Assembly (NCBI GenBank): GCA_026419705.1
Contig: JANZYY010000172.1
Span: 1,897 to 9,604 of the forward strand
Length of the DNA: 7,708 nt
Direction of reading: 5' to 3'
From: Fischerella sp.
GTDB lineage: Bacteria; Cyanobacteriota; Cyanobacteriia; Cyanobacteriales; Nostocaceae
In this document: positions 1 through 6,292 of the stretch, one piece after another
Layout of the letters: each line of letters starts with the position of its first letter
How positions within the stretch are numbered: the first letter of the stretch is position 1
The notes under the pieces: generated by a model
Seen by the model: only the letters and a program-made list of their open reading frames with translations
What the model was told of the DNA's origin: nothing
Database searches by the model: none
Translations under genes and position numbers: made by a program

Positions 1-882
1 CGTTACGATATGATGAGCGGTAAGAGTGAAATTTTCCGTCAGCCAAAAGTTGATTTTAACCCTGCTGATTACGAAACCAAGCAAGTATTCTATAACAGCA
101 AAGATGGCACGCAAGTGCCAATGTTTATTACCCACAAAAAGGATATTAAATTAGATAGCAACAACCCTACCTACCTTTATGGTTATGGTGGTTTTAATGT
201 CTCGCTCACACCAAGTTTCTCTGTCAGTAATTTGATTTGGATGGAGATGGGCGGTGTTTACGCCGTTGCTAATTTACGGGGTGGTGGTGAGTATGGCGAA
301 GAATGGCATCAAGCAGGGATGAAGCTAAAAAAGCAGAATGTGTTTGATGATTTTATTGCAGCTGCTGAGTGGTTGATTGCTAACCGTTATACTAAATCGG
401 CAAAACTGGCGATCGCGGGTGGAAGTAACGGTGGATTGTTAGTAGGCGCTTGCATGACTCAGCGTCCGGATTTATTTGGCGCAGCTTTGCCAGCGGTAGG
501 AGTAATGGATATGTTGCGCTTCAACAAATACACTATCGGCTGGGCTTGGACTCGTGAATATGGTTCACCAGAAAATCCAGAGGAATTCAAAGTACTTTAT
601 GCCTACTCGCCACTACACAACCTTAAACCCGGTACAGCTTACCCAGCCACACTAATTACCACTGCCGATCGTGACGATCGCGTCGTTCCTGCCCATAGTT
701 TCAAATTTGCTGCCGCTTTGCAAGCTGCTCAAGCTGGTGATGCACCAGTATTAATTAGAATTGAAACGAAGGCGGGACATGGTGCGGGTAAACCCACAAC
801 TAAGATCGTTGAGGAAGCAGCAGATAAATTGGCTTTTTTGGTGCGTGTGCTGGATATGAAGGTGAATGCATCCGCGGTGTAA
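1..882 (+). CDS. Prolyl oligopeptidase (S9 family), C-terminal part, 5' end outside window
   Basis: This is the alpha/beta-hydrolase catalytic part of a prolyl endopeptidase, which cleaves short peptides after proline. The reading frame is open to the first base (R-Y-D before the Met codon at 10), so the gene starts upstream; the family is about 690 residues and about 293 are here. The conserved lead-in DFNPADYETKQVFY marks the start of the peptidase domain. Counting from the Met at base 10, the triad is Ser139 in GGSNGG, Asp222 in TADRDDRVVP and His257 in AGHGAGK. Arg224 matches the substrate-contacting Arg of porcine prolyl oligopeptidase. The AxLRGGGEYGEEWH segment (residues 87-100) is also typical of the family. 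All catalytic residues are intact, so the enzyme is probably active. The missing N-terminus holds the beta-propeller and any export signal, so location cannot be judged. It converges on the solute-binding-protein gene. Known family; truncation is due only to the window edge. Confidence 0.96.
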   Translation, partial: RYDMMSGKSEIFRQPKVDFNPADYETKQVFYNSKDGTQVPMFITHKKDIKLDSNNPTYLYGYGGFNVSLTPSFSVSNLIWMEMGGVYAVANLRGGGEYGEEWHQAGMKLKKQNVFDDFIAAAEWLIANRYTKSAKLAIAGGSNGGLLVGACMTQRPDLFGAALPAVGVMDMLRFNKYTIGWAWTREYGSPENPEEFKVLYAYSPLHNLKPGTAYPATLITTADRDDRVVPAHSFKFAAALQAAQAGDAPVLIRIETKAGHGAGKPTTKIVEEAADKLAFLVRVLDMKVNASAV

Positions 883-931
883 CTTAGTACAGCTTTGCCT
901 AAAATCGTAGCTTTTTTTAAACGCTCCAGGG

Positions 932-960
932 GCGCAGAGTAAGCGCAGAGGAACGCAAAG
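932..960. repeat. GCGCAGAG direct repeat / left arm of dispersed repeat
   Basis: The octamer GCGCAGAG occurs at 932-939 and again at 943-950, 11 bases apart. It is followed by GAACGCAAAG, whose last eight bases (953-960) are the reverse complement of CTTTGCGT at 1063-1070. The pairing extends a few more bases if one bulge is allowed. From general experience, this wording (GCGCAGAGG..ACGCAAAG) is common between genes in Nostoc-type genomes; copy number cannot be tested here. Confidence 0.55.
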
Positions 961-1062
961 TTTTTTCAATTTAAATTCGTGACAAATTTGTGCAATGTTG
1001 GAGTTATACTGCTTCTTTGTGAGGTTGCGCCAAATTCTCTCCATATCTCCTCTGTTTGTGTT

Positions 1063-1100
1063 CTTTGCGTCCTACCCTGCGGGAAGACGCTTGCGCGTCT
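1063..1100. repeat. Right arm of dispersed repeat with compact hairpin
   Basis: CTTTGCGT at 1063-1070 complements 953-960. Further on, AGACGC (1085-1090) and GCGTCT (1095-1100) form a perfect 6-bp stem around the loop TTGC. No T run follows on either strand, so it reads as a repeat-family hairpin rather than a classical terminator. It lies 3' of both convergent genes and could still protect or end transcripts. Confidence 0.5.
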
Positions 1101-1162
1101 ATGTGGTTCGTTTTTATTTCTGACACGGAGGGCGCATCTTCATACAGAATTGGTATTAGCAT

Positions 1163-2479
1163 TCATTTACTACCCCAAATTAGATCTACACGCTCTTGAG
1201 CTTTTTTGAGAGCTTTTTCAGCAGACTCTCCCAATAATGTTGCCTCGATCGCTCGACCAAGACTGTCAGAAAGACGGCTATATCCAGCAATAATTGGTCG
1301 AGCGCGTGCATGAGACATTTGCTCTAAAAATACTTTTAATACTGGTTTTTGGTTGATGAATTGTTTAAAAGCCTCACTTTCAACAGCTTTGATGTTTACT
1401 GGTAAAAAACCAGTCCCGACACTCCACTCTGTTTGAAATTCTGCACTCAACATGTACTCTAAAAACTTGAGTGCGGCTTGTTCTCTTTCTGGGGTAGTCT
1501 TCATCACATACATATTTCCACCACCTGTTACTGTAGCTTGCTCAATATCCGCAGGTATGGGGAATACATCAAAATCAACGTCAGATTTCATGATGTAAGT
1601 CCAGGGACCGGTAATTTGCATGGCAACCCGACCCTGAACAAAATCATCCTCCTCATAGCCCCGCTCTGGGGCAGAAAGCTTGGCTGAACCATCTTTTACA
1701 AGGTCTTGCCAAAATTGCAAGGCTGCGATCGCTCCTTTATTAACCAAATTCGGTTGGTTATTTGTTATGACTTCTCCTCCAGCACTAAATAAAAAAGGGA
1801 ACCAACAAAAAACAGTCCATTCTCCCTTTCCCAAAGGTAGTAACATGCCATATTGTTCGGGCCGGTTATCGCCATTGCGGTCTATAGTTAGTTTTTTGGC
1901 AGCTTGTCGCAATTCTTCCCAAGTCTTGGGCGTTTGTGTAATGCCCGCCGCTTGGAAAAGTTTCGGCCTGTAAAAAATACCAAGATTTCCAGTGTAGAAT
2001 GGAACTGACCAAAGGTGACCGTCTAACTTTAATTCATCAAATAAGTTAGGAATAATTTCTGACTTAATTGGCAATTTTTCCAGCCAGTCTTCTAATGGTT
2101 TAACTGCTCCTAGTTCCACAAACTGACCTGTAATTTGGGGGTAAAATGCCAGGATATCTGGAGGTACATTACCCACAAATGCTGTGAGAATTTTGGGCAA
2201 TTGTTGGTCGAGTTGACCTGCGTAGATAGATTCTACTTGAATGTTAGGATGAGTTTGATTAAATTTATCTACCAATTTTTGAAATACATCTCGATTTACA
2301 GGGGGATTAATTCCCTGCCAAAGTGTTAGATGAATAACTCCGTTGTCTTTATTGGTTGTACCCTGACAACCAGATAATAGTAAACAAATACTTAGAAAAA
2401 TTCCCAGAAGGGAAATCTGCCATCTAGAAGTGATAAACGGGCAGAAAAAATTATTAAACTTATCAAATTTTAGCTTCAT
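1163..2479 (-). CDS. ABC sugar-transporter solute-binding lipoprotein (SBP family 1)
   Basis: This is an extracytoplasmic binding protein of the MalE/UgpB-like family 1, which captures a sugar or sugar derivative for an ABC importer. The product is 438-440 residues, normal for the family. Numbering from the GTG at 2485, a basic N-terminus leads into a hydrophobic segment (about 24-38) ending in the lipobox L-S-G-C with Cys40. The mature protein should therefore be lipid-anchored on the periplasmic side. The mature part starts IHLTLWQGINPP, followed by FNQTHPNIQVE (75-85), PPDILAFYP (108-116), QGRVAMQITGPW (284-295) and FLEYMLSAEFQTEWSVGTGFLPV (341-363), all in family order. Two starts are possible: GTG at 2485, one base after the upstream stop, or ATG at 2479; I prefer ATG. 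It is the last gene of a minus-strand trio, and translation is probably coupled to the LD-carboxypeptidase gene. No permease or ATPase gene is nearby, so partner and substrate are unknown. Confidence 0.9.
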   Translation of the reverse strand: MKLKFDKFNNFFCPFITSRWQISLLGIFLSICLLLSGCQGTTNKDNGVIHLTLWQGINPPVNRDVFQKLVDKFNQTHPNIQVESIYAGQLDQQLPKILTAFVGNVPPDILAFYPQITGQFVELGAVKPLEDWLEKLPIKSEIIPNLFDELKLDGHLWSVPFYTGNLGIFYRPKLFQAAGITQTPKTWEELRQAAKKLTIDRNGDNRPEQYGMLLPLGKGEWTVFCWFPFLFSAGGEVITNNQPNLVNKGAIAALQFWQDLVKDGSAKLSAPERGYEEDDFVQGRVAMQITGPWTYIMKSDVDFDVFPIPADIEQATVTGGGNMYVMKTTPEREQAALKFLEYMLSAEFQTEWSVGTGFLPVNIKAVESEAFKQFINQKPVLKVFLEQMSHARARPIIAGYSRLSDSLGRAIEATLLGESAEKALKKAQERVDLIWGSK

Positions 2480-2486
2480 TTGCACT

Positions 2487-3434
2487 TCATTCCGTAACGT
2501 CTAATATTCCTTGTTCTCCATCTAAAGTTGCTTTTACACCTACTGGTAACGCTGCATTAGGTGCTTCGTGACCAAAGGGTAAACCAGAGACAACAGGAAT
2601 ACCCAAATCGCCTAAGCGATCGCGCAAAACTTCCTCAACGTTAAAGCTAGGAACATTTGGTGGAGCTTCACACTTACTAAAACTACCCAAAGCAATCCCA
2701 CGGACTTTAGACAAAGCACCACTCATCCGCCACTGCGTCAGCATTCTGTCGATGCGATAGGGAGCTTCTGTCACATCTTCAAAAGCAAGTATTACACCAT
2801 CCATATTTGGCTGGATGGGTGTAGCGAGAAGATGAGTAGCCACGGTGAGATTAGCTGGTAGCAGGATACCAGTAACTACACCACCCCCCCAACCAAAACC
2901 TTTTAAGGGAGCAAGGGGACGGCCTTCTAGCCAATCAAATAAACGTTGAATTGCCCAATTTGGTTCATCGCCTATTGTTGTTAGTACAGGCGCGTGAACA
3001 CCAGAAATCCCTGCTTGGTAAAGACTCCACAACAAGGCGGTGATATCAGAAAAGCCAATTAGCCACTTTGGAAATGGGGAATGGGGAATGGGAATTTTCC
3101 CCCCTCTCCCACTTTCCCCCTCTCCTATCTCTCCCCAATTCCAATTCTCCAAAATGCGGGTGCTACCAAAACCGCCTCTGGCACAGAGAATACCGCGACA
3201 TTCTGGATCTTGCCATGCTGTTGCTAGGTAGTGACGGCGGTTTTCGTCTTTACCAGCTAAATATCCCCATTGGTCATCTATCTCTGGGATGATTTCTAAT
3301 CGATAACCACGCGATCGCCAAATTTCTATTCCACGCTCAAATGCCCGAAATTCTCGCAAAGCACCACTGGGGGCAATAACTCGCAGTAAGTCTCCTGGTT
3401 TCAGCGGTGGTGGAACAATGATTTTGGATTGCAT
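2487..3434 (-). CDS. ldcA: LD-carboxypeptidase (peptidase family S66), with repeat-derived insert
   Basis: S66 enzymes are cytoplasmic serine peptidases. LdcA removes the terminal D-Ala from tetrapeptide muropeptides during peptidoglycan recycling; the MccF branch cleaves microcin C-like adducts. The 315-residue product has the hallmarks in order: GDLLRVIAPSGA (14-25), CARGGFGSTRIL (84-95), nucleophile Ser129 in GFSDITAL, Glu219 in AFEDVTEAPYRIDRML, and His289 in LPFGHEAPNAALPVG. The triad is complete, so activity is expected. Oddly, residues about 101-122 form a Gly/Glu/Pro-rich stretch encoded by a GGGGAAT-type tandem repeat and a purine-rich tract, just before KWLIGFSD; it stays in frame. 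The ATG lies 3 bases after the glycosyltransferase stop (TGA-TTA-ATG), with a GGGAG 12 bases upstream. Its stop is followed within 1-7 bases by the next gene. S66 assignment is firm; LdcA rather than MccF-like specificity is inferred from lack of any microcin genes. Confidence 0.92.
   Translation of the reverse strand: MQSKIIVPPPLKPGDLLRVIAPSGALREFRAFERGIEIWRSRGYRLEIIPEIDDQWGYLAGKDENRRHYLATAWQDPECRGILCARGGFGSTRILENWNWGEIGEGESGRGGKIPIPHSPFPKWLIGFSDITALLWSLYQAGISGVHAPVLTTIGDEPNWAIQRLFDWLEGRPLAPLKGFGWGGGVVTGILLPANLTVATHLLATPIQPNMDGVILAFEDVTEAPYRIDRMLTQWRMSGALSKVRGIALGSFSKCEAPPNVPSFNVEEVLRDRLGDLGIPVVSGLPFGHEAPNAALPVGVKATLDGEQGILDVTE
3073..3103. repeat. Tandem heptamer repeat AATGGGG inside ldcA
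   Basis: AATGGGG occurs at 3073-3079 and 3080-3086, then AATGGG at 3087-3092, followed by AATTTTCCCCC, which partly mirrors the repeat. A C/T-rich tract continues to about 3137. It belongs to the short tandem heptanucleotide repeats known from heterocystous cyanobacteria. A degenerate relative, GGGGAATTGGGAATGGG, sits at 6009-6025. Here the repeat is translated (minus strand) as part of the S66 peptidase. Confidence 0.8.
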
Positions 3435-3437
3435 TAA

Positions 3438-4514
3438 TCAAATAATCTCCCTAAACCATTTTTCAAAGCGATCGCCCAACGCTTCCAGGGAGAATTCTGT
3501 TTCGGCTTGTTGGCGACAGGAGTGACGGTTGATTTCATGGATACGCTGGGTTGCTTCTACCAATCCAGCAACACTATCAGGTTCCACCAAAAATCCTGTT
3601 TTGCCATGTTGGATAATCTCTGTTGGACCGCCGCGACGATAAGAAATCACTGGTACTCCACAGGCAAGTGCTTCTATTGCTACATTTCCAAATGCTTCCA
3701 CCCAACGCGGTGTCATCAATAATGCTTTACACTCACGAACTACCTGCTGCAATTGTGTAGTTGATAAAAATCCCAGATATTCAAAAGGTGCATTGGGAAA
3801 ATCTTGACAAATCTGCTGCCAGTATGATTCATCTTGGATTTTACCCATAATCTTTAAGGGGATATTAGTAATTTCTGCTACGGCTACCGCATCTTCCAAG
3901 CCTTTTTCTGGGGAAATGCGACCTATCCAAGCTAATTGCTGCTTTGGTTGACTACAAAACTGATAGAGCGATAAATCAATACCATTGCTTAAACAAACGA
4001 TTGGAGGTGTGAGTTCAGGGAAAGTAGCTGCTTGTGTAAGGCTATGAAAGCCAAGGGTACCAGGAAACTGCTTTGCCACTTGAGCAATAATTTGGTCTTG
4101 AGCATTATTCAGAGAACCCATACTCACTAAATGCGCAATCGGACATCTGAAAAAAGGCGTCAGGTAGAAAGGTAACCAATCGTAAGCAAAATTCACAATT
4201 AAATCGTAATCGTCCTGAACCTGACGAGCATAATCCCACATCTTAGCTAATACAGAATTCTCAGGTATAATAATCGGAGCTGTGCGTTCTTGGCTTTGAG
4301 CTATGATTTGTAAATTACCAGGAATTTGTACCAGAGGATAAAAATCCCATGTAGAACCTGCTGGGGCAACTATTTGCAGTTGATGACCCCGCTGAATCAT
4401 TTGTTGGGCAACATTGTACAAGGTTAACTCCACACCACCACCGAGTCCAGTACCGAGAGGTCCAACGGGAGTGGAGACAAAAAGTAATTTTAATGATTTG
4501 GGAGAAGCAGTCAT
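3438..4514 (-). CDS. Glycosyltransferase family 4 (GT-B fold)
   Basis: This is a cytosolic GT-B glycosyltransferase that should move a sugar from a nucleotide-sugar donor to an unknown acceptor. Residues below are numbered from the TTG at 4517. The N-terminal acceptor domain starts with LKLLFVSTPVGPLGTGLGGGVELTLYNVAQQM (9-40), containing the glycine-rich loop. The C-terminal donor domain begins at LAWIGRISPEKGLEDAV (195-211). It carries the EX7E signature (Glu274-AFGNVAI-Glu282), then ACGVPVISYRRGGPTEII and GKTGFLVEP (305-313). Length (358-359 residues) is normal for GT4, and there is no signal peptide or membrane segment. TTG at 4517 directly precedes ATG at 4514; I chose ATG as the commoner start, and neither has a visible Shine-Dalgarno sequence. 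It is the first gene of the minus-strand trio, 3 bases before the LD-carboxypeptidase. Its acceptor could be lipid, exopolysaccharide or a small molecule; sequence alone does not decide. Confidence 0.92.
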   Translation of the reverse strand: MTASPKSLKLLFVSTPVGPLGTGLGGGVELTLYNVAQQMIQRGHQLQIVAPAGSTWDFYPLVQIPGNLQIIAQSQERTAPIIIPENSVLAKMWDYARQVQDDYDLIVNFAYDWLPFYLTPFFRCPIAHLVSMGSLNNAQDQIIAQVAKQFPGTLGFHSLTQAATFPELTPPIVCLSNGIDLSLYQFCSQPKQQLAWIGRISPEKGLEDAVAVAEITNIPLKIMGKIQDESYWQQICQDFPNAPFEYLGFLSTTQLQQVVRECKALLMTPRWVEAFGNVAIEALACGVPVISYRRGGPTEIIQHGKTGFLVEPDSVAGLVEATQRIHEINRHSCRQQAETEFSLEALGDRFEKWFREII

Positions 4515-4596
4515 CAACTGTGAGGAGATAAAACCACAAACACACTAAAGTACAAAGTTATCACAAACAAAATATAAAATATTAGGTGATGAAAGG

Positions 4597-4622
4597 TTGT
4601 TAGTTGTTAGTTGTTAGTTGTT
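4597..4622. repeat. Tandem heptamer repeat TTGTTAG, about 3.7 copies
   Basis: TTGTTAG is repeated exactly at 4597-4603, 4604-4610 and 4611-4617, then TTGTT at 4618-4622. This is a classic short tandemly repeated heptanucleotide array of heterocystous cyanobacteria. It lies about 80 bases upstream of the glycosyltransferase start. Arrays of this kind vary in copy number between strains; whether it affects expression here is unknown. Confidence 0.9.
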
Positions 4623-4676
4623 TGCCTTGTCCGCTTTCTGGTTTGTTTCATTAATTTTGATAAGTTGTGACAGTTT

Positions 4677-4724
4677 GTAGTCAGGGCTTTAGCCCTTGAA
4701 ATTGAGCAATAAATCGCTCACTAC
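4677..4724. repeat. Complete 48-bp palindromic intergenic element (copy 1)
   Basis: The element is bounded by GTAGT (4677-4681) and its inverse ACTAC (4720-4724). Inside are two palindromes: AGGGCTTTAGCCCT (4683-4696) and GAGCAATAAATCGCTC (4704-4719, one mismatch), joined by TTGAAAT. Inverted ends with internal hairpins suggest a small non-autonomous mobile or REP-like unit. From general experience the motif is frequent between Nostoc genes. The second copy nearby supports it being a real repeat. Confidence 0.8.
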
Positions 4725-4767
4725 GAACCCCTATTCTTTTTTCCTTATCCTCTTCTTCTTTTATCTT

Positions 4768-4797
4768 CTTGAAATTGAGCGATAAATCGCTCACTAC
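4768..4797. repeat. Half copy of the palindromic element (copy 2)
   Basis: These 30 bases match 4695-4724 with a single difference (GAGCGAT in place of GAGCAAT), 73 bases downstream in the same orientation. Here the palindrome GAGCGAT-AA-ATCGCTC is perfect. The GTAGT end and the AGGGCTTTAGCCCT hairpin are missing and replaced by pyrimidine-rich sequence, so this is a truncated or partial copy. Confidence 0.8.
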
Positions 4798-4880
4798 CCT
4801 CAGAACAAATAAAACGGACCACATCCCTTGTTCTCCTTGCCTTCCCTTTCCTCTCCACTCTTGATTAGCTCTTAATTAAA

Positions 4881-6008
4881 ATGTTTCCCACTATTTCTAC
4901 TATTCCCCTTCGCCAGATGGCTTCTGGTGATGTTTTATCACTGCAAGTATACAAATTTATCGGCGGTCATCCAGGCAAAAAGGTGTACATTCAGTCAAAT
5001 CTGCATGGTGCAGAAATAGCTGGTAATGCAGTTATTCACCAATTAATCGAGTTTTTGCTGACAGTAAATGATACCGATTTGACCGGAGAAATTTGGTTAG
5101 TTCCTGTTTGCAACCCCATCGGGACGAATGCACGCGCCCAAAACTTTTCTCCAGGCAGATACTGTATTTACGAAGCCAAAGACTGGAACCGCATCTTTTG
5201 GGATTATGAAAAAGAAGCTGAAGATTTAGCAGCTTTTGCTAAATCTCAACTTCATCTTGATTTGGAGGCCGTTAAACAAAATTATCTTGCCTCAATTCTG
5301 CAAAAATTTACTCTACTTTTAGAAAAAATTAATTCTCCCAGTAGTGTACCCTACACTGAGCGGTTTCGCTACAAGCTACAATCTCTGAGTCTAGATGCTG
5401 ACTATTTGATTGACTTACATAGTTCCACCAATCAAGGTTTAAATTACCTTTATTACTTCCGAAATCGGGAAGAAAGTGCCAAATATTTTTTACTAGATTT
5501 GGGAATTTTATTAGATAAATATGATGGAGATGCTTTTGATGAAGCTTTTATCAAACCTTGGTTAGCACTGGAAGAATGTTTTAAAAATTTAGGCAGAGAA
5601 GTAAAGTTTGATGTGGAAGCTTGGACACTCGAATTGGGCACGGGTATGCAGATGAATCCTGATTCTGTTGCTAAAGGTCTCCTAGGAGTGAAAAATTATT
5701 TAGCCCACAAAGGAGTTTTGCAAGTTCCTAATTTGCCTTTGGGAAATGGCTGTCATCATGAAATGACTTTTAGTGCAAGGAGTAAAGTCAAGAAATATTA
5801 CGCTCCTGTAGGTGGGATGGTTCAACAAAGAGTTGAATTGGGTAGGAAAATTAAAGCTGGAGAAAGACTTTATCAAATTCTAAATTTTAATAAAGAAGGT
5901 AAGCTACCAAAGGCGATCGATGTTTTTGCCGAACAGGATGGATTAGTTTACGATGTTTCAACCAATCAAGCCGTGAATGAGGGGGAGTTTGTACTCGGTG
6001 TAATTTAA
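4881..6008 (+). CDS. Succinylglutamate desuccinylase/aspartoacylase-like zinc hydrolase (M14-related)
   Basis: This predicted cytosolic zinc hydrolase belongs to the AstE/aspartoacylase branch of the M14 carboxypeptidase superfamily, whose members cleave amide-linked acyl groups or amino acids. The substrate is unknown. Zinc ligands are visible: His42 and Glu45 in SNLHGAEIAGN, and His180 in LIDLHSST. The general base is Glu251 in LELGTG. The DWNRIFW motif (101-107) supplies the substrate-carboxylate-binding Asn-Arg pair. Residues 300-375 form the beta-rich C-terminal domain typical of this group (YYAPVGGMVQQRVELG...). A long, partly helical stretch (about 108-170) separates the NR motif from the second zinc ligand. 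At 375 residues it is somewhat longer than AstE (about 320). The ATG follows an AT-rich TTAATTAAA with no visible Shine-Dalgarno sequence. It stands alone, divergent from the glycosyltransferase and 372 bases before era. No arginine-degradation genes are near, so a true AstE role is unlikely. Confidence 0.88.
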   Translation: MFPTISTIPLRQMASGDVLSLQVYKFIGGHPGKKVYIQSNLHGAEIAGNAVIHQLIEFLLTVNDTDLTGEIWLVPVCNPIGTNARAQNFSPGRYCIYEAKDWNRIFWDYEKEAEDLAAFAKSQLHLDLEAVKQNYLASILQKFTLLLEKINSPSSVPYTERFRYKLQSLSLDADYLIDLHSSTNQGLNYLYYFRNREESAKYFLLDLGILLDKYDGDAFDEAFIKPWLALEECFKNLGREVKFDVEAWTLELGTGMQMNPDSVAKGLLGVKNYLAHKGVLQVPNLPLGNGCHHEMTFSARSKVKKYYAPVGGMVQQRVELGRKIKAGERLYQILNFNKEGKLPKAIDVFAEQDGLVYDVSTNQAVNEGEFVLGVI

Positions 6009-6025
6009 GGGGAATTGGGAATGGG
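6009..6025. repeat. Degenerate GGGGAAT-type repeat directly after a stop codon
   Basis: GGGGAATTGGGAATGGG starts at the base after the TAA of the zinc hydrolase gene. It is an irregular relative of the AATGGGG array at 3073-3092. Its exact abutment with the stop suggests the repeat grew or landed at the gene end without changing the protein, but that is inference. Confidence 0.6.
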
Positions 6026-6039
6026 ATATTTTTGGTTGT

Positions 6040-6053
6040 TCGATGCTCGATGC
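6040..6053. repeat. Tandem heptamer TCGATGC, two copies
   Basis: TCGATGC is present at 6040-6046 and 6047-6053, followed by CGAT. With only two units it could arise by chance, but the 7-base period matches the other heptamer repeats in the window. Confidence 0.5.
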
Positions 6054-6069
6054 CGATATTTCTACTAGG

Positions 6070-6083
6070 CTGCCTTTAGGCAG
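6070..6083. repeat. Palindrome CTGCCTTTAGGCAG
   Basis: Six-base arms CTGCCT and AGGCAG flank TT. The centre CTTTAG is the same as in the palindrome at 4683-4696, while the arms differ. It lies about 60 bases after the hydrolase stop but has no following T run, so terminator function is doubtful. Confidence 0.5.
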
Positions 6084-6228
6084 AGTATCATTGACTTCAG
6101 CCGGCGTGTATCCTTGCTAAGGAAAAGCGATCGCTGTTGTTAGTAATTCGTAACATTATGCTGATTGCTATTGAAAGTTATCCAGCGATATCAAATCAAA
6201 CAAGACAATGTCAGTAGCAAATTATGTG

Positions 6229-6264
6229 AAATATATTTAAATATAAAGTAATTAAATATATTTA
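6229..6264. repeat. AT-rich block with duplicated AAATATATTTA
   Basis: AAATATATTTA occurs at 6229-6239 and 6254-6264, 25 bases apart. Each copy is a near-palindrome within a block almost free of G and C. It could be a protein-binding or flexible DNA region upstream of era; nothing in the sequence identifies a binding protein. Confidence 0.5.
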
Positions 6265-6292
6265 GTAGTAGATTAAACTAAAGCAAAGACAA

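Larger units (their letters stand above)
883..1162. other. Convergent intergenic region with repeat debris, no gene
   Basis: This 280-base gap lies between two genes that converge. I see no credible coding sequence: the short frames crossing it on either strand have no recognisable protein features and overlap the ends of the real genes. It holds a run of seven T at 912-918, a direct repeat and inverted-repeat arms at about 932-960 and 1063-1073, and a compact hairpin at 1085-1100, described separately. No stem directly followed by a T run is convincing, so I call no intrinsic terminator for either flanking gene. Confidence 0.7.
4518..4880. other. Divergent intergenic region, repeat-rich, no gene
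   Basis: This 363-base gap separates the start of the glycosyltransferase gene (minus) from the start of the zinc hydrolase gene (plus), so it must carry both promoters. I cannot pick a convincing -35/-10 pair for either. It contains a heptamer array (4597-4622), a complete palindromic element (4677-4724), a half copy (4768-4797), and two pyrimidine-rich stretches on the + strand (about 4731-4770 and 4826-4862). I see no coding frame or RNA gene in it. Confidence 0.7.

Noticed and set aside
887..918. Intrinsic terminator of the prolyl oligopeptidase gene at the T run
   Set aside because: The sequence before the seven T offers only 4-base AGCT pairing, too weak to call a terminator stem.
751..1044. 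Minus-strand open frame across the end of the prolyl oligopeptidase gene and the repeat region
   Set aside because: It is antisense to conserved catalytic codons and otherwise translates repeat sequence; it has no protein-like motifs.
979..1209. Plus-strand open frame in the convergent gap
   Set aside because: Cys- and Leu-rich translation of repeat DNA that runs into the 3' end of the binding-protein gene; no ribosome-binding site or family resemblance.
1163..2479. A complete ABC import system
   Set aside because: Only the binding protein is present; no Walker-motif ATPase or multi-span permease frame exists in the window.
3068..3140. Frameshift or pseudogene in the LD-carboxypeptidase
   Set aside because: The repeat tract keeps the reading frame and all catalytic residues occur on either side in one open frame.
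4540..4590. Promoter for the minus-strand trio
   Set aside because: AT-rich hexamers resembling -10 boxes exist, but none has a -35 partner at 16-18 bases.
4597..4622. Possible CRISPR array
   Set aside because: The unit is 7 bases repeated head to tail with no unique spacers and no cas genes; it is a simple tandem repeat.
4881..6008. Naming the zinc hydrolase astE or aspartoacylase
   Set aside because: Zinc ligands fit the wider family, but length, middle region and lack of pathway neighbours do not support a specific name.
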